Source of the DNA: Desulfuromusa kysingii
Lineage (GTDB): Bacteria > Desulfobacterota > Desulfuromonadia > Desulfuromonadales > Geopsychrobacteraceae
Length of the DNA: 64,000 nucleotides
Assembly (NCBI RefSeq): GCF_900107645.1
Contig: NZ_FNQN01000003.1
Span: 186,001 to 250,000, forward strand
Direction of reading: 5' to 3'
Shown here piece after piece: positions 40,157 to 49,424 of the stretch. The notes beneath the pieces were generated by a model. That model worked only from the letters and a program-made list of their open reading frames with translations, made no database searches and was not told the origin of the DNA. Made by a program: the position numbers and the translations under genes. Within the stretch, counting starts at the first letter, position 1. Each line of letters opens with the position of its first letter.

Positions 40157-41143
40157 TCATCGTGATGGAAACGTTAAGTCAAAGCGACGTTGTTGCTGTG
40201 ACGTAAAATTGAAACCAAGGTGGGCTGCGGTCCGCAGGTTTACTGCTGTCAGTAATGTTGTGACCGGGGAGACGGGTGGCACCATTTCTCCTGTCAGTTG
40301 TTTTACTAATAAATGGGCTAAGTCCTGACCCATACCAAAATTATCGGCATACATAGAAAACAGGACTCCGCGTTGAACATCGGTGGGTTTACTGGAAAAA
40401 ATCACTAAATCCCGGTTCCAAGATTCCTGCAACAACATGGGTAAGACAACTTTTTCATTGGCGCTGATAGGATCAAGGGGTAACCAGATCGCATCGGTTT
40501 GATTATTGGATGTCTGTAAAATGTCACGATACTGAATCACTGCTTCACGGAGATTTTCGACCGGGTATGGTTTTAATGTCAGGCCGTACTGTTCGGCTGC
40601 CAGCTCGGCTAACGATATCAACCAGGTGTTGACTGATGGAGAAAATACGACAGAGATTGTTGTGATTTTCGGTGCGATTGCTTTTAGTTTATCAAACTGT
40701 TGTTGCGGATCGGCTGAAAGGCTGATGCCTGTTTTCCCCTCGGGGATATACAGGAGGGCCCCGTAAATAGTTGGTAACTGATTTTGTAACGTTTCTGCTG
40801 CGATGGTTCCCCGTTTGCCAAGTGCAATAATTGCTTTCGAGTTTGTTTTGATCAGATGATCTTTTAATCTGCTCTCTGAATCCTCTTTTTTTAAGGAGAG
40901 GGGATGAATTTGCAATGTTTGTTGCGAATCGATCCCGGCGATTATTTTGTCAAAGATTGCGTCATAGGGGGCTGAGACGTCAGGGTAAAGGATGGTGACA
41001 TTTTCTTCAGCCCACGCGGGAGAGATGAAAAAGATCAGCATGAAACAGATTAGAAATTGTAGCAAATAGGCGAACGATCGTCTGGGAAGCTGTCTGTTGC
41101 TGGGGTGCATGGGAAGGGAAAATGGTTGTGGAGTTATAGGCAT
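40157..41143 (-). CDS. Periplasmic ABC-type substrate-binding protein (PF04392-like)
   Basis: 328 residues with an N-terminal membrane/signal segment (about 25-45, ending SPAWA|EE), preceded by a longer than usual basic leader. Type I periplasmic-binding-protein fold: KAIIALGKRGTIAAE, TTISVVFSPSVNTW, TDAIWLPLDPISAN and DLVIFSSKPTDVQRGVLFSMYADNFGMGQDLAHLL. No ABC permease or ATPase is adjacent; with the kinase next to it, a sensing role is as likely as transport. First gene of the putative operon 41143 to 34627. Confidence 0.75.
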   Translation of the reverse strand: MPITPQPFSLPMHPSNRQLPRRSFAYLLQFLICFMLIFFISPAWAEENVTILYPDVSAPYDAIFDKIIAGIDSQQTLQIHPLSLKKEDSESRLKDHLIKTNSKAIIALGKRGTIAAETLQNQLPTIYGALLYIPEGKTGISLSADPQQQFDKLKAIAPKITTISVVFSPSVNTWLISLAELAAEQYGLTLKPYPVENLREAVIQYRDILQTSNNQTDAIWLPLDPISANEKVVLPMLLQESWNRDLVIFSSKPTDVQRGVLFSMYADNFGMGQDLAHLLVKQLTGEMVPPVSPVTTLLTAVNLRTAAHLGFNFTSQQQRRFDLTFPSR

Positions 41144-41424
41144 AGTCTGCTGAAGCTAGAGTAATATTAATTTTAAACAATATGATAAAGTTAATTATTT
41201 AAAATATTTCATAAACTCTTATGCAGGTCAACTGTTTTTTTGGTTTTAATGAAAGGGATCATGTGCTTTCTGATCGCCGTGATTTGCTTTGAAATCAGCC
41301 TGAAGACAAAATCTGGATAATATTTGTTGCAGGGATTCTTTTTGGTATGCTGTATCAAGGATATTGTTTTGACCATCCTGCCAAGGGCTTGATATCGATA
41401 TAAATTGCATTAAAGGAGAGTGAT

Positions 41425-42288
41425 ATGGAAGTGGAAAATAGCGCCATTTTTGGCCAAGAACTCGAAACGGTGCAGAAGGTCATTGATGTTGTGACTGAAT
41501 TTGTCATTAACTACAGCTTCCAGATTGTCGGCGCTCTGATTATTCTTATCATTGGCTTGAAATTGTCAGGCTGGTTGTCGCGTCTGGTCTTGCGGCTATG
41601 TGACAAGCGCAATATTGATGTGACCCTTGCCCGTTTCTTTGCCAGTTCTACCAAGCTTTTGGTGATGATGTTTGTGATCATCATCGCCATTGCTAAGTTT
41701 GGAATCTCCATTGCACCATTTATTGCTGCATTGGGTGCTGTCGCTTTTGGTAGCAGCTTGGCCATTCAGGGGCCATTATCCAATTATGGTGCGGGATTGA
41801 CGCTGATTCTTACCCGTCCCTTTGTGGTGGGGAATACCATTACGGTGCAAAGCGTCAGTGGTGTGGTAGAAGAAATTCGTCTGGCCGCAACTATTTTGAC
41901 AACTGAAGATGGGGAAGAGTTGACCATTCCCAACAAATTGATTGTGGGTGAAATTCTGCGCAACTCTTTCGCAAACAAAATTATCGAGACCAGTGTCGGA
42001 ATCTCTTATGAAGACGATCCTCAACGGGCGATCGCAGTGTTGCAACAAGTGTTGGCACAATTTCCTGAAATTTCTACTGATCCTGCCCCTCAGGTTGGCA
42101 TTGAGGCCTTTGCCGATTCTGCCATCAATATTGGCATGCGCTACTGGGTGCCGACAAAACAATACTTTCATGTCCTCTATCAAGTGAACCTTGCCATTCA
42201 CCAAGCTCTGTCTGAAGCAGGAATTACTATCCCATTCCCGCAGCAGGATATCCATATCAAGAGGGATGCGTCGGAAACAGTCGCCTGA
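41425..42288 (+). CDS. mscS: Small-conductance mechanosensitive channel (MscS family)
   Basis: 287 residues, near the length of E. coli MscS. Three N-terminal helices; TM3 pore motif GAVAFGSSLAIQGPLSNYGAGLTLILTRPF, then the beta domain (VVGNTITVQSVSGVVEEIRL, TTEDGEELTIPNKLI) and a C-terminal cytoplasmic cage. Opens on membrane tension to release solutes. SD AAAGGAGAG before the ATG. The 281 bases upstream contain no recognised gene or strong promoter. Confidence 0.95.
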   Translation: MEVENSAIFGQELETVQKVIDVVTEFVINYSFQIVGALIILIIGLKLSGWLSRLVLRLCDKRNIDVTLARFFASSTKLLVMMFVIIIAIAKFGISIAPFIAALGAVAFGSSLAIQGPLSNYGAGLTLILTRPFVVGNTITVQSVSGVVEEIRLAATILTTEDGEELTIPNKLIVGEILRNSFANKIIETSVGISYEDDPQRAIAVLQQVLAQFPEISTDPAPQVGIEAFADSAINIGMRYWVPTKQYFHVLYQVNLAIHQALSEAGITIPFPQQDIHIKRDASETVA

Positions 42289-42307
42289 CGTTGAGGAAAA
42301 TCCGTCT

Positions 42308-43465
42308 TTAACAGTGCTGTAATCTCGCAATGGCATCAGGAATTTGCGCAGATTCTATGTTTCCGAAAGAGAGGCGCAGATAAGATTCAAGCCCCGGTCC
42401 AAAAGTTTCTCCGGGCAAGCAGATGAGATTTTCTTTCTCAACCAGCCGTTGCGCAGCCTGACGGCCGTTCAGATCTTTCCATGGGTGTTTAACCCAAGCA
42501 AAAAAAGAGCCGCTGGCGATCAGTTCAAAAGCGGTTTTTGCCGCCTGAAAATCAGTTTTGAAGCGATCATGTCGCTGGCGCATGGTTAAGCTGTTTTTCG
42601 CCACCCAGGCGTCCAAATGCTGACATCCAAACTGCAACGCCAATTGAGCCGTACGCGGTTGACAGACAACCATACTGTCTTGAACTTTTAAGGTGTGCTG
42701 GATGACGTTTTCGCTGGCGATCAAGGCTCCGCAACGGAGACCTGTCAGGGCGAAAGTTTTACCAAATGATGCAATTTGAATAAAGTGATCAGGCCAATCA
42801 GTGCAGTTAAACAGAGAATGAGGTGCGGTGCCGATAAAGGCGTTATAGGTCTCGTCCAGGATCAAGCTGATGTTGCGAGCTTGTGCCAATTCAAAAAAAC
42901 TATTGATCTGCTTGGCCGGGATCACGGCGCCGGTTGGGTTACTTGGTGTCACCAGTAAAATGGCTTTGGTCTTTGCATTGATTAAGCGGCTGATCGCTTG
43001 GAGATCTGGTTGGCCAGCATTTGTCGGATCAAAGGGGGCGCAGACGGGTTTAATGCCAAGGGCTTGCAATCCCATAAGATGATCAAAATAAGCAGGGAGT
43101 TGAATAATCACCTCATCGCCGGGTTGACAGAGCGTTGTCATGGCTAGCCAGAAGGCCTGGCTAGCACCGATGGTTAAACAGAGTTGCTCCGGTTGCGGAG
43201 CCCCGTGGTAGTGGCGATGATACCAGCGACAAACCTCTTGACGAACGTTTAGGAGACCCTCGTCGGGGCTGTATTTAAAAGTGAAAGGGTCATCCATAGC
43301 CCCCTTTAAGTGTTCAATCAACTCTTTCGGGGGTGAATAACTGGGGACCGCCTGGCACAGATCAACGAGAGGTTTATCTGCCGCAAAGGTCTGCTTCGTC
43401 AGCCAGCTTTTAACTTCGGTGATCGGGGGTGTTTGAATCTGCTTTATGTGCTCTGCGACTTTCAC
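42308..43465 (-). CDS. PLP-dependent aminotransferase, class I/II
   Basis: 385 residues from GTG 43465, chosen because CAGGAG sits five bases upstream; a longer frame would run into the peptidase gene. Fold-type I motifs: LTIGASQAFWLAMTTL, VTPSNPTGAVI, LDETYNAF, and the Schiff-base lysine in SFGKTFALTGLRCG. Similar to aspartate/kynurenine-type aminotransferases; substrate not certain. Follows the peptidase by 22 bases, so probably co-transcribed with it in amino-acid salvage. Confidence 0.88.
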   Translation of the reverse strand: MKVAEHIKQIQTPPITEVKSWLTKQTFAADKPLVDLCQAVPSYSPPKELIEHLKGAMDDPFTFKYSPDEGLLNVRQEVCRWYHRHYHGAPQPEQLCLTIGASQAFWLAMTTLCQPGDEVIIQLPAYFDHLMGLQALGIKPVCAPFDPTNAGQPDLQAISRLINAKTKAILLVTPSNPTGAVIPAKQINSFFELAQARNISLILDETYNAFIGTAPHSLFNCTDWPDHFIQIASFGKTFALTGLRCGALIASENVIQHTLKVQDSMVVCQPRTAQLALQFGCQHLDAWVAKNSLTMRQRHDRFKTDFQAAKTAFELIASGSFFAWVKHPWKDLNGRQAAQRLVEKENLICLPGETFGPGLESYLRLSFGNIESAQIPDAIARLQHC

Positions 43466-43487
43466 TGCAACTCCTGAATCTTGCTCT

Positions 43488-44621
43488 CTAGGCTCTGCGG
43501 ATGATTTCAACCAACAACTCGCTGGCTTTGACCATATCAGCAACGGCTATCTGCTCATTGATGGTATGGATCTTGTCCATTCCTGAGGCGATGATCACAG
43601 TTTCGATGCCATGGCCGTTGAAGACGTTGGCGTCGGAACCGCCTCCAGCAGATTGAATTTTCTGTGGTCGCCCCAAGGCGGCACCAGCTGCGTGGATAAT
43701 TTTTAGAATCGGGGCATCTTCAGCGACCCCCATAGGAGAGAAGTCCTCCTTTAACTCCAGAGCCATGGTCGCGCGCTTGGTTTCACCATTAACCGTGATC
43801 GTGGCTTTTTCGACCTCTTCTTCAACCGCGCCGATGATCCGTTCGGTCTGTTGGCGTAGTTTATTGAGATCGTGGCTGCGAACTTCACCGCGCAGGGTCA
43901 CTTGTTTGGGGACGATGTTGACGGCGAGTCCACCGTGAATGGTGCCAATGTTGGCGGTTGTCTCTGCATCGATTCTGCCGAGAGTCATTTTTGCTATGGC
44001 GCGGCTGGCGATCTGGATCGCAGAGAGCCCTTGCTCCGGACAAACACCGGCATGAGCTTCGTGACCAAAGATGTCGATATTAAAACGGTTGGCGGCCGGG
44101 GCCCGATTAATGACAATATCAACACCGGAGGTATCAAGGACAACCCCCTGTTTCGCTTTTAATTGGCTGCAGTCAAAATTCTTGGCACCCAGAAGCCCTT
44201 GCTCCTCACAGACAGAAATAACAATCTCCAGTGGACCGTAGGGAATCTTCTGTTCCTGCAACACTTCAATCGCTTCAATAATTTCGACAATTCCAGACTT
44301 GTCATCACCACCGAGCACGGTGTCTCCCGCACTGGTAAAGAGACCATCTGTCAAAACAGGTTGAACATTTTCCGCTGGGGTGACCGTGTCCATATGGGCT
44401 GATAGCAGCAACGGCTCTCCTGCTCGGGTGCCTGGTAGCCGGGCCATCAAATTGCCGCTGCTGCTGCCGATCTTTTCTCCGGCATTATCAAAACAAATGT
44501 CAGCACCGAGCTCTTTGAATCGTTTCTCAAGATATTTTGCTATATCAGCTTCTTTGAATGATGGGCTGTCGATGCTTGCTTGCCGCATAAACTCGTCAGA
44601 AAGTCTCTGTTGATTGACCAT
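43488..44621 (-). CDS. M20-family metallopeptidase (peptidase T-like)
   Basis: 377 residues. Zinc-site motifs: LSAHMDTV (first His/Asp), GDDKSGIVEIIEA (bridging Asp), CEEQGLLGAKNF (general base Glu and metal ligand), a dimerisation lid, and HTINEQ with the last His near 355. Removes N-terminal amino acids from short peptides. The oligopeptide ATPases at 27-29 kb could feed it, but they are far away. Cytoplasmic. Confidence 0.88.
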   Translation of the reverse strand: MVNQQRLSDEFMRQASIDSPSFKEADIAKYLEKRFKELGADICFDNAGEKIGSSSGNLMARLPGTRAGEPLLLSAHMDTVTPAENVQPVLTDGLFTSAGDTVLGGDDKSGIVEIIEAIEVLQEQKIPYGPLEIVISVCEEQGLLGAKNFDCSQLKAKQGVVLDTSGVDIVINRAPAANRFNIDIFGHEAHAGVCPEQGLSAIQIASRAIAKMTLGRIDAETTANIGTIHGGLAVNIVPKQVTLRGEVRSHDLNKLRQQTERIIGAVEEEVEKATITVNGETKRATMALELKEDFSPMGVAEDAPILKIIHAAGAALGRPQKIQSAGGGSDANVFNGHGIETVIIASGMDKIHTINEQIAVADMVKASELLVEIIRRA

Positions 44622-44801
44622 GCTTTAATATCCTTTATCGTGGTTATAAGTGAGCCGCTATGTTATCCCCATGAGAGACCTGTGGCAATATCTGAAAAAC
44701 GAATAATCAGTGACTGGACAGGAGAAAGGGGAAACTGTTATAATATTCAAATTAAATATCAAGATATGAATTATTCCTAATAATTGTTTGCGGATTGATC
44801 A

Positions 44802-46151
44802 ATGGCTACCAACACAGATTTTCAACCCCCGCATAAATCGGCGGTTGGATTTAAAAAGAAATTGAAACCGGGGCGTTGGGTTGCGTTGTTTGCAGTGGCT
44901 GTGTGCGTTGTTCTCAGTGTCTTGTTGTTGCGTGGTGGAGCCAGTTTCAGTCCGGAAGGCAAACAAGAACCGTTACCTGTGGCAGCTCCTGTTGTTCCTC
45001 CCGCTCCTCCTGAACCCGTTTATGCTGAAATAAAAAATACGGTTCCATCAGGATCTTCAATTACTGCACTGCTGGGAGAATATTTCACTGACCAGGAAAT
45101 TTATCATTTAAATCAGCAAAGTGATGCTGTCTTCCCCTTCACAAAAATATGTGCTGGAAACCCTTATAAAATTGTGACTCTGGATGGGGAGTTCAGCTCA
45201 TTTATCTATGAAATTGACGCTGAAGAGCAATTGGTCATCAGTCGTGAGGCTGATCAGATCAATATGGAACGTCAACCGATTCTTTATGATGTTGTCACCG
45301 AGGTCATTCACGGCACCATCGAGAGTAGTCTTTTCGATGCCATAGCTGCCATCGACGAATCACCTGAGTTGGCCTACGTGCTTGCCGATATCTTTGGCTG
45401 GGATATTAATTTTATCCTTGATATTCGCGTTGGTGACACATTTCAGGCGCTGGTGGAAAAACGCTTTCGCGAAGGTCAATGGGCCGGTTACGGTAAGGTT
45501 CTCGCGGCAGAATTTGTCAATCAGGGTGAAACGTTCAAGGCCATCCGTTTTAAGGACGGTGATCAGGCGACATCCTTCTACAATGAGAAGGGTGAGAATA
45601 TGCGCAAGACTTTTTTGAAGGTTCCTCTCTCGTTTACGCGGATATCCTCTGGTTTCACCATGCACCGCTTCCATCCAATTCTGAAATCATGGAAATCTCA
45701 TCCAGCGATTGATTACGTTGCTCCGGTGGGGACGCCGATCAAAACGGTAGGGGATGGGAGTATCTACAGGATTGGTTATACCAAAGGCAATGGTAATTTT
45801 ATCGAAGTGCGTCACAGCAATGGTTATGCAACGATTTATTTGCATATGAAAGGGTTCGCCAGAGGATTGAAAAAGGGGACCCGAGTGAGTCAGGGGCAGG
45901 TGATCGGTTATCTTGGTGGTACCGGTATGGCGACGGGGCCGCATCTCTGTTTCCGGATGCGACATAACGGCGCTCCGGTCAATCCGACCAAGCTCAAGGC
46001 TCCGGCAGCCAAGTCTGTCAGTGCAGAACATCTGGCCGAATTTCAAGCCCTTGCGGCCCCTCTGCTGGCACAATTAGAGGACAAACGCGATCATCAACAA
46101 GTGGCCAAACTTGACCTTTCACAAGAGACCTCAGCTACGGATCATCTGTAA
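44802..46151 (+). CDS. M23-family peptidoglycan endopeptidase, membrane-anchored
   Basis: 449 residues. N-terminal cytoplasmic tail with one membrane helix (about 27-46), a Pro-rich linker, an OapA/LysM-like region (about 80-180), then the LytM core: HRFHPILKSWKSHPAIDY (zinc ligands H and D), ATIYLHMKGFA and TGPHLCFRMRHNG. Cuts peptide cross-links in the cell wall during growth. A helix-anchored MepM/YebA-type protein of usual length. ATG 44802. Confidence 0.93.
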   Translation: MATNTDFQPPHKSAVGFKKKLKPGRWVALFAVAVCVVLSVLLLRGGASFSPEGKQEPLPVAAPVVPPAPPEPVYAEIKNTVPSGSSITALLGEYFTDQEIYHLNQQSDAVFPFTKICAGNPYKIVTLDGEFSSFIYEIDAEEQLVISREADQINMERQPILYDVVTEVIHGTIESSLFDAIAAIDESPELAYVLADIFGWDINFILDIRVGDTFQALVEKRFREGQWAGYGKVLAAEFVNQGETFKAIRFKDGDQATSFYNEKGENMRKTFLKVPLSFTRISSGFTMHRFHPILKSWKSHPAIDYVAPVGTPIKTVGDGSIYRIGYTKGNGNFIEVRHSNGYATIYLHMKGFARGLKKGTRVSQGQVIGYLGGTGMATGPHLCFRMRHNGAPVNPTKLKAPAAKSVSAEHLAEFQALAAPLLAQLEDKRDHQQVAKLDLSQETSATDHL

Positions 46152-46176
46152 TGAGAAACAGGTTCGGGAGATTATT

Positions 46177-46824
46177 ATGTTGATGTTGCAGGAGCGACAA
46201 CAGATTGTTGACTATGGTATGCAGCTGATCCGTTCTGGTTTGACGACAGGCAGCGGCGGGAATCTGAGTATCCTCAGTAGAGAAGATGACCTGATTGCGA
46301 TCAGCCCCAGTGGCATCAATTATCATGATATGACGATTGCCGACGTTGTTATCGTCGATCGTAGCGGACAGCGGGTTGAAGGGGAGTTGAAACCATCGAG
46401 TGAGTTAGGTTTCCATCTTGCTCTCTATTCTGCTCGTGAAGATATCAACTCTATCGTGCATACACACTCGGTTTACGCAACGACTATCGCTTGTCTCCAT
46501 TGGGAGATTCCGGCGGTGCATTATCTGGTTGCCTTTTCTGGTGATAAAGTCCCTTTGGCCCCCTATGCAACGTTTGGAAGTGCTGCTCTGGCTGACAATA
46601 TCATTGCCAGTATTGGCGCTTACAATGCTGTGCTATTGGCAAACCATGGCCTTGTGGCTGTCGGTGATGGTATGAGTAAAGCCTTTAACACGGCAGAGGA
46701 AATTGAACTTGTTGCCAGAATCTACTATCAGGCAAAATCAATCGGTGAACCTGTTCTCGTCGATGCAGAGGAGATGAAAGTCGTCAGCGAAAAATTCTGC
46801 AGCTATGGGCAACAGGACAAATAA
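46177..46824 (+). CDS. Class II aldolase/adducin family (L-fuculose-phosphate aldolase-like)
   Basis: 215 residues from ATG 46177, with GGGAG six bases upstream; a frame from 46111 overlaps the previous gene and is unlikely. Motifs: SGGNLSIL, SPSGINYHDM, PSSELGFHLALY (catalytic Glu), VHTHSVYATTIA (zinc His pair) and LLANHGLVAVGDGM. Splits a sugar phosphate to DHAP and an aldehyde, or works in methionine salvage-like routes; substrate unclear. Overlap with the M23 gene is avoided by this start. Confidence 0.88.
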   Translation: MLMLQERQQIVDYGMQLIRSGLTTGSGGNLSILSREDDLIAISPSGINYHDMTIADVVIVDRSGQRVEGELKPSSELGFHLALYSAREDINSIVHTHSVYATTIACLHWEIPAVHYLVAFSGDKVPLAPYATFGSAALADNIIASIGAYNAVLLANHGLVAVGDGMSKAFNTAEEIELVARIYYQAKSIGEPVLVDAEEMKVVSEKFCSYGQQDK

Positions 46825-46901
46825 TATTGTCATCAGCATTAACAACACAGCAATGTAATGCGTAATCTCTACCTTTTAAAAATGTAAAGTCAGGAGCTAT
46901 T

Positions 46902-48020
46902 GTGACCCAGCCTCAAAGCGCTACGATTCGAGACCATCAGCAACGACAACCCTCTGTGATTGATATTTCCAAGAAAGCACGGCAGAAACTGCGTTCCCGA
47001 CAGTATCTTGAAGCGAAAGATTTGTTTGCTGTGGGTTTGGAACGAGAACCGGAAAATCCCTATTTATTATCGGGGATGGGGGACGCATGTCGTGAAATTG
47101 GCGACTTTAAAGAAGCGGAACGTTGTTACCGAAATTTGTTGGAGGTTGACCCCAAAAATTTGTTTGCCTTGCGTGGCTTAGGCGATATCTGCAAGAAACA
47201 GAATCGTCATCAGGACGCTGTGCATCTCTGGGATCGCTATCTTGTTTTAAGACCACAAGATAAATTTGTCATGACCCGGATTGCCGAGAGTTGCAAGATT
47301 TTATTGCAGTTTGAGCGCGCCGAACAATTTTACCGGCAGATCCTGCAGTCTTCTCCTGGTGATCGCTTCGCTTTGACCGGCTTGGCTGATTTGCAGCACC
47401 GTCTGGGGAAAGATGCCGAAGCCATTGAGGCCTATGAGAAGGTCCTCAAGTTTGACGCGAATGAACTGCATATTTTAACCATCATCGGTAAACTTTGCTG
47501 GCGAATCTCCGACTTTGAAAAATCAGAGCGTTATTTTCGTCGGGCGCTTCAGGTTGATCCAAAAAACCCTTACGCTCTTTATGGGTTGGGTAACTGTTTT
47601 CGCTGGTATCGACAGTATGATAAAGCTCTCGAGGTCTGGCAGAAGATTCTTCCCCACTCAGATGGAACCCAGGCCTTGCATACACGGATGGGTGATGCCT
47701 ATTTTCATCTGGACCAACTTGAGGCTGCGGAGACGAGCTATCTGAAATCTCTGACCTTTGGAGACGAACCCTATGCCACTGCGGGGCTGATATGTCTCTT
47801 TTCTGAGCGCAAAGAGTGGAACAAGGCGGCCCATTTCTTCTGGTCACTGTTCTCATCTGCAAGCGATATCTCAAATTCGATTGAGACGCTGGTACAACGG
47901 TTTAGCCGCTCTGACAGGCAAGATGTCATGCGCGAATTATTTCGCTATCTGGTCTCCACAGGAGAGGGTGATCAGCAGGTGCTGGTTGAGATTGACGCAC
48001 AGCTTAAGCGGCTTTCCTGA
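46902..48020 (+). CDS. Tetratricopeptide repeat protein
   Basis: 372 residues built of about eight 34-residue TPR units (for example YLEAKDLFAVGLEREPENP, FKEAERCYRNLLEVDPKN, DFEKSERYFRRALQVDPKNP). No signal peptide or membrane helix, so probably a cytoplasmic scaffold. GTG start 46902 with AGGAGC just upstream. Twelve bases separate it from the AcpH-like gene. Partners are unknown. Confidence 0.88.
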   Translation: MTQPQSATIRDHQQRQPSVIDISKKARQKLRSRQYLEAKDLFAVGLEREPENPYLLSGMGDACREIGDFKEAERCYRNLLEVDPKNLFALRGLGDICKKQNRHQDAVHLWDRYLVLRPQDKFVMTRIAESCKILLQFERAEQFYRQILQSSPGDRFALTGLADLQHRLGKDAEAIEAYEKVLKFDANELHILTIIGKLCWRISDFEKSERYFRRALQVDPKNPYALYGLGNCFRWYRQYDKALEVWQKILPHSDGTQALHTRMGDAYFHLDQLEAAETSYLKSLTFGDEPYATAGLICLFSERKEWNKAAHFFWSLFSSASDISNSIETLVQRFSRSDRQDVMRELFRYLVSTGEGDQQVLVEIDAQLKRLS

Positions 48021-48032
48021 TCTGATCCGCCG

Positions 48033-48617
48033 ATGAATTATCTTGCTCATCTCTACTTTTCGGACCCGGAACCTTTGGCCTGGTCTGGTTCGTTGATGGG
48101 GGATTTTGTTAAGGGTGCTGTCCCTGCAGCATTGCCTGATGAACTTTCCCGGCACGTGAAACTCCACCGCCATATCGATCATTTGACCCAGACAAGTGAG
48201 CTGTTTCAGATCAGTTGTCGTCGACTCGATCCCCGGTTCCGTTTTGCCCGGAGTGTCCTGGTTGATGTCTTCTATGACCATTTTTTGGCCTGTCGCTGGG
48301 ATGAATATTCTGACCAACCGCTTGCCGATTTTTCTCAGGATGTCTATCGTGGCTTGCAGTCTTGTTACCCATATCTTAGCCCGGGATTACAGCAACAGTT
48401 GCCACGGATGATCCAATATGACTGGTTGACCTCTTACCGCAAGGTGGAGACCGTACAAAAAGTATTACAACATTTAGAGGAGCGGATTCAGCATAAAATT
48501 CCACTGGCAGCAGGTTTTTCTCAGTTGGAGCTATGGCGTGCTGAACTGGAAACGGACTCTATTGCTTTTATGCTGGAAGCGCAGCAGGTCACCACAGCGT
48601 GGAAGCAAATTCATTGA
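48033..48617 (+). CDS. acpH: Acyl-carrier-protein phosphodiesterase-like protein
   Basis: 194 residues. Starts MNYLAHLYFSDPEPL and has GSLMGDFVKG, HVKLHRHIDHLTQT, RSVLVDVFYDHFLA and DWLTSYRKVETVQKVLQ, the motif set of AcpH (HD-like fold), which removes the phosphopantetheine group from ACP. Short gap to both neighbours, so it may be in an operon with the TPR and CAAX-protease genes. The enzyme reaction is by family similarity only. Confidence 0.85.
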   Translation: MNYLAHLYFSDPEPLAWSGSLMGDFVKGAVPAALPDELSRHVKLHRHIDHLTQTSELFQISCRRLDPRFRFARSVLVDVFYDHFLACRWDEYSDQPLADFSQDVYRGLQSCYPYLSPGLQQQLPRMIQYDWLTSYRKVETVQKVLQHLEERIQHKIPLAAGFSQLELWRAELETDSIAFMLEAQQVTTAWKQIH

Positions 48618-48635
48618 TTAAATCTGGAGGGAACC

Positions 48636-49322
48636 ATGGGTAAAGCAGGTTGGGTACGGATTATCCCTTTCGCCACGTTTATGGCTTTTATTGGCGTGCA
48701 GCAGCTTCTGGAATTGTCAGTCAGCAAAGGGTGGCTTGATCTGACTGCACAACAAATGCTCTATCTCTATCCGCTCAAAACCGTGCTCGTGCTCGGTCTG
48801 ATCCTGTTTTTCTGGCGTCAATATACCGAGTTACAGCTCAGTGACTTTAAGAATCTTCGCCACAGCATCGCCAGTATCGGCATCGGCCTGTTGGTGTTTA
48901 TCCTCTGGATCAATATGGATTGGGGCTTCACTGCTCTCGGTGAAAGTAAAGGGTTTGATCCCTTCTTGATTGAAAGTGCCACCTCTCGAAACCTGCTGAT
49001 TTTTTCCCGTCTGTTTGGAGCGGCCTTAGTCGTCCCGATCATGGAAGAGCTGTTCTGGCGCTCTTTTATGTTGCGCTACGTGATCACTGCAAATTTCAGC
49101 AGTGTCCGTATCGGGACATTTACCCTGACCTCCTTTTTGATTTGTGCGGTCCTGTTTGGTCTGGAACATAACCTGATTCTGGCTGGCATCATGGCCGGAG
49201 CAGCTTACAGTGGCCTGCTTTATTGGACCAAAAGTATCTATCAGTGTGTGCTCGCCCATGCGGTCACCAACCTGATTTTGGGCATTTATGTTTTGCAAAC
49301 GGGGCACTGGCAATTCTGGTAG
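48636..49322 (+). CDS. CAAX-prenyl-protease-related membrane protein (CPBP; PEP-CTERM-associated type)
   Basis: 228 residues, about six or seven helices. Catalytic motifs of CPBP proteases: EELFWRSFMLRY (the EExxxR pair), FGLEHNLILAGIMAGAAY, and AHAVTNLILG. This small form is often found beside exosortase/PEP-CTERM genes (TIGR03008 type), but no exosortase is in the window. Inner membrane. SD GGAGGGA before the ATG. Confidence 0.85.
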   Translation: MGKAGWVRIIPFATFMAFIGVQQLLELSVSKGWLDLTAQQMLYLYPLKTVLVLGLILFFWRQYTELQLSDFKNLRHSIASIGIGLLVFILWINMDWGFTALGESKGFDPFLIESATSRNLLIFSRLFGAALVVPIMEELFWRSFMLRYVITANFSSVRIGTFTLTSFLICAVLFGLEHNLILAGIMAGAAYSGLLYWTKSIYQCVLAHAVTNLILGIYVLQTGHWQFW

Positions 49323-49424
49323 GGGATAAATCTATAAATTGATTGCCTTGCCCCCTTGATATTATTTCAATGGTCGTATTAAATGATATATGTTGTAAAA
49401 AAATATATATAGGGGATATTAAGG

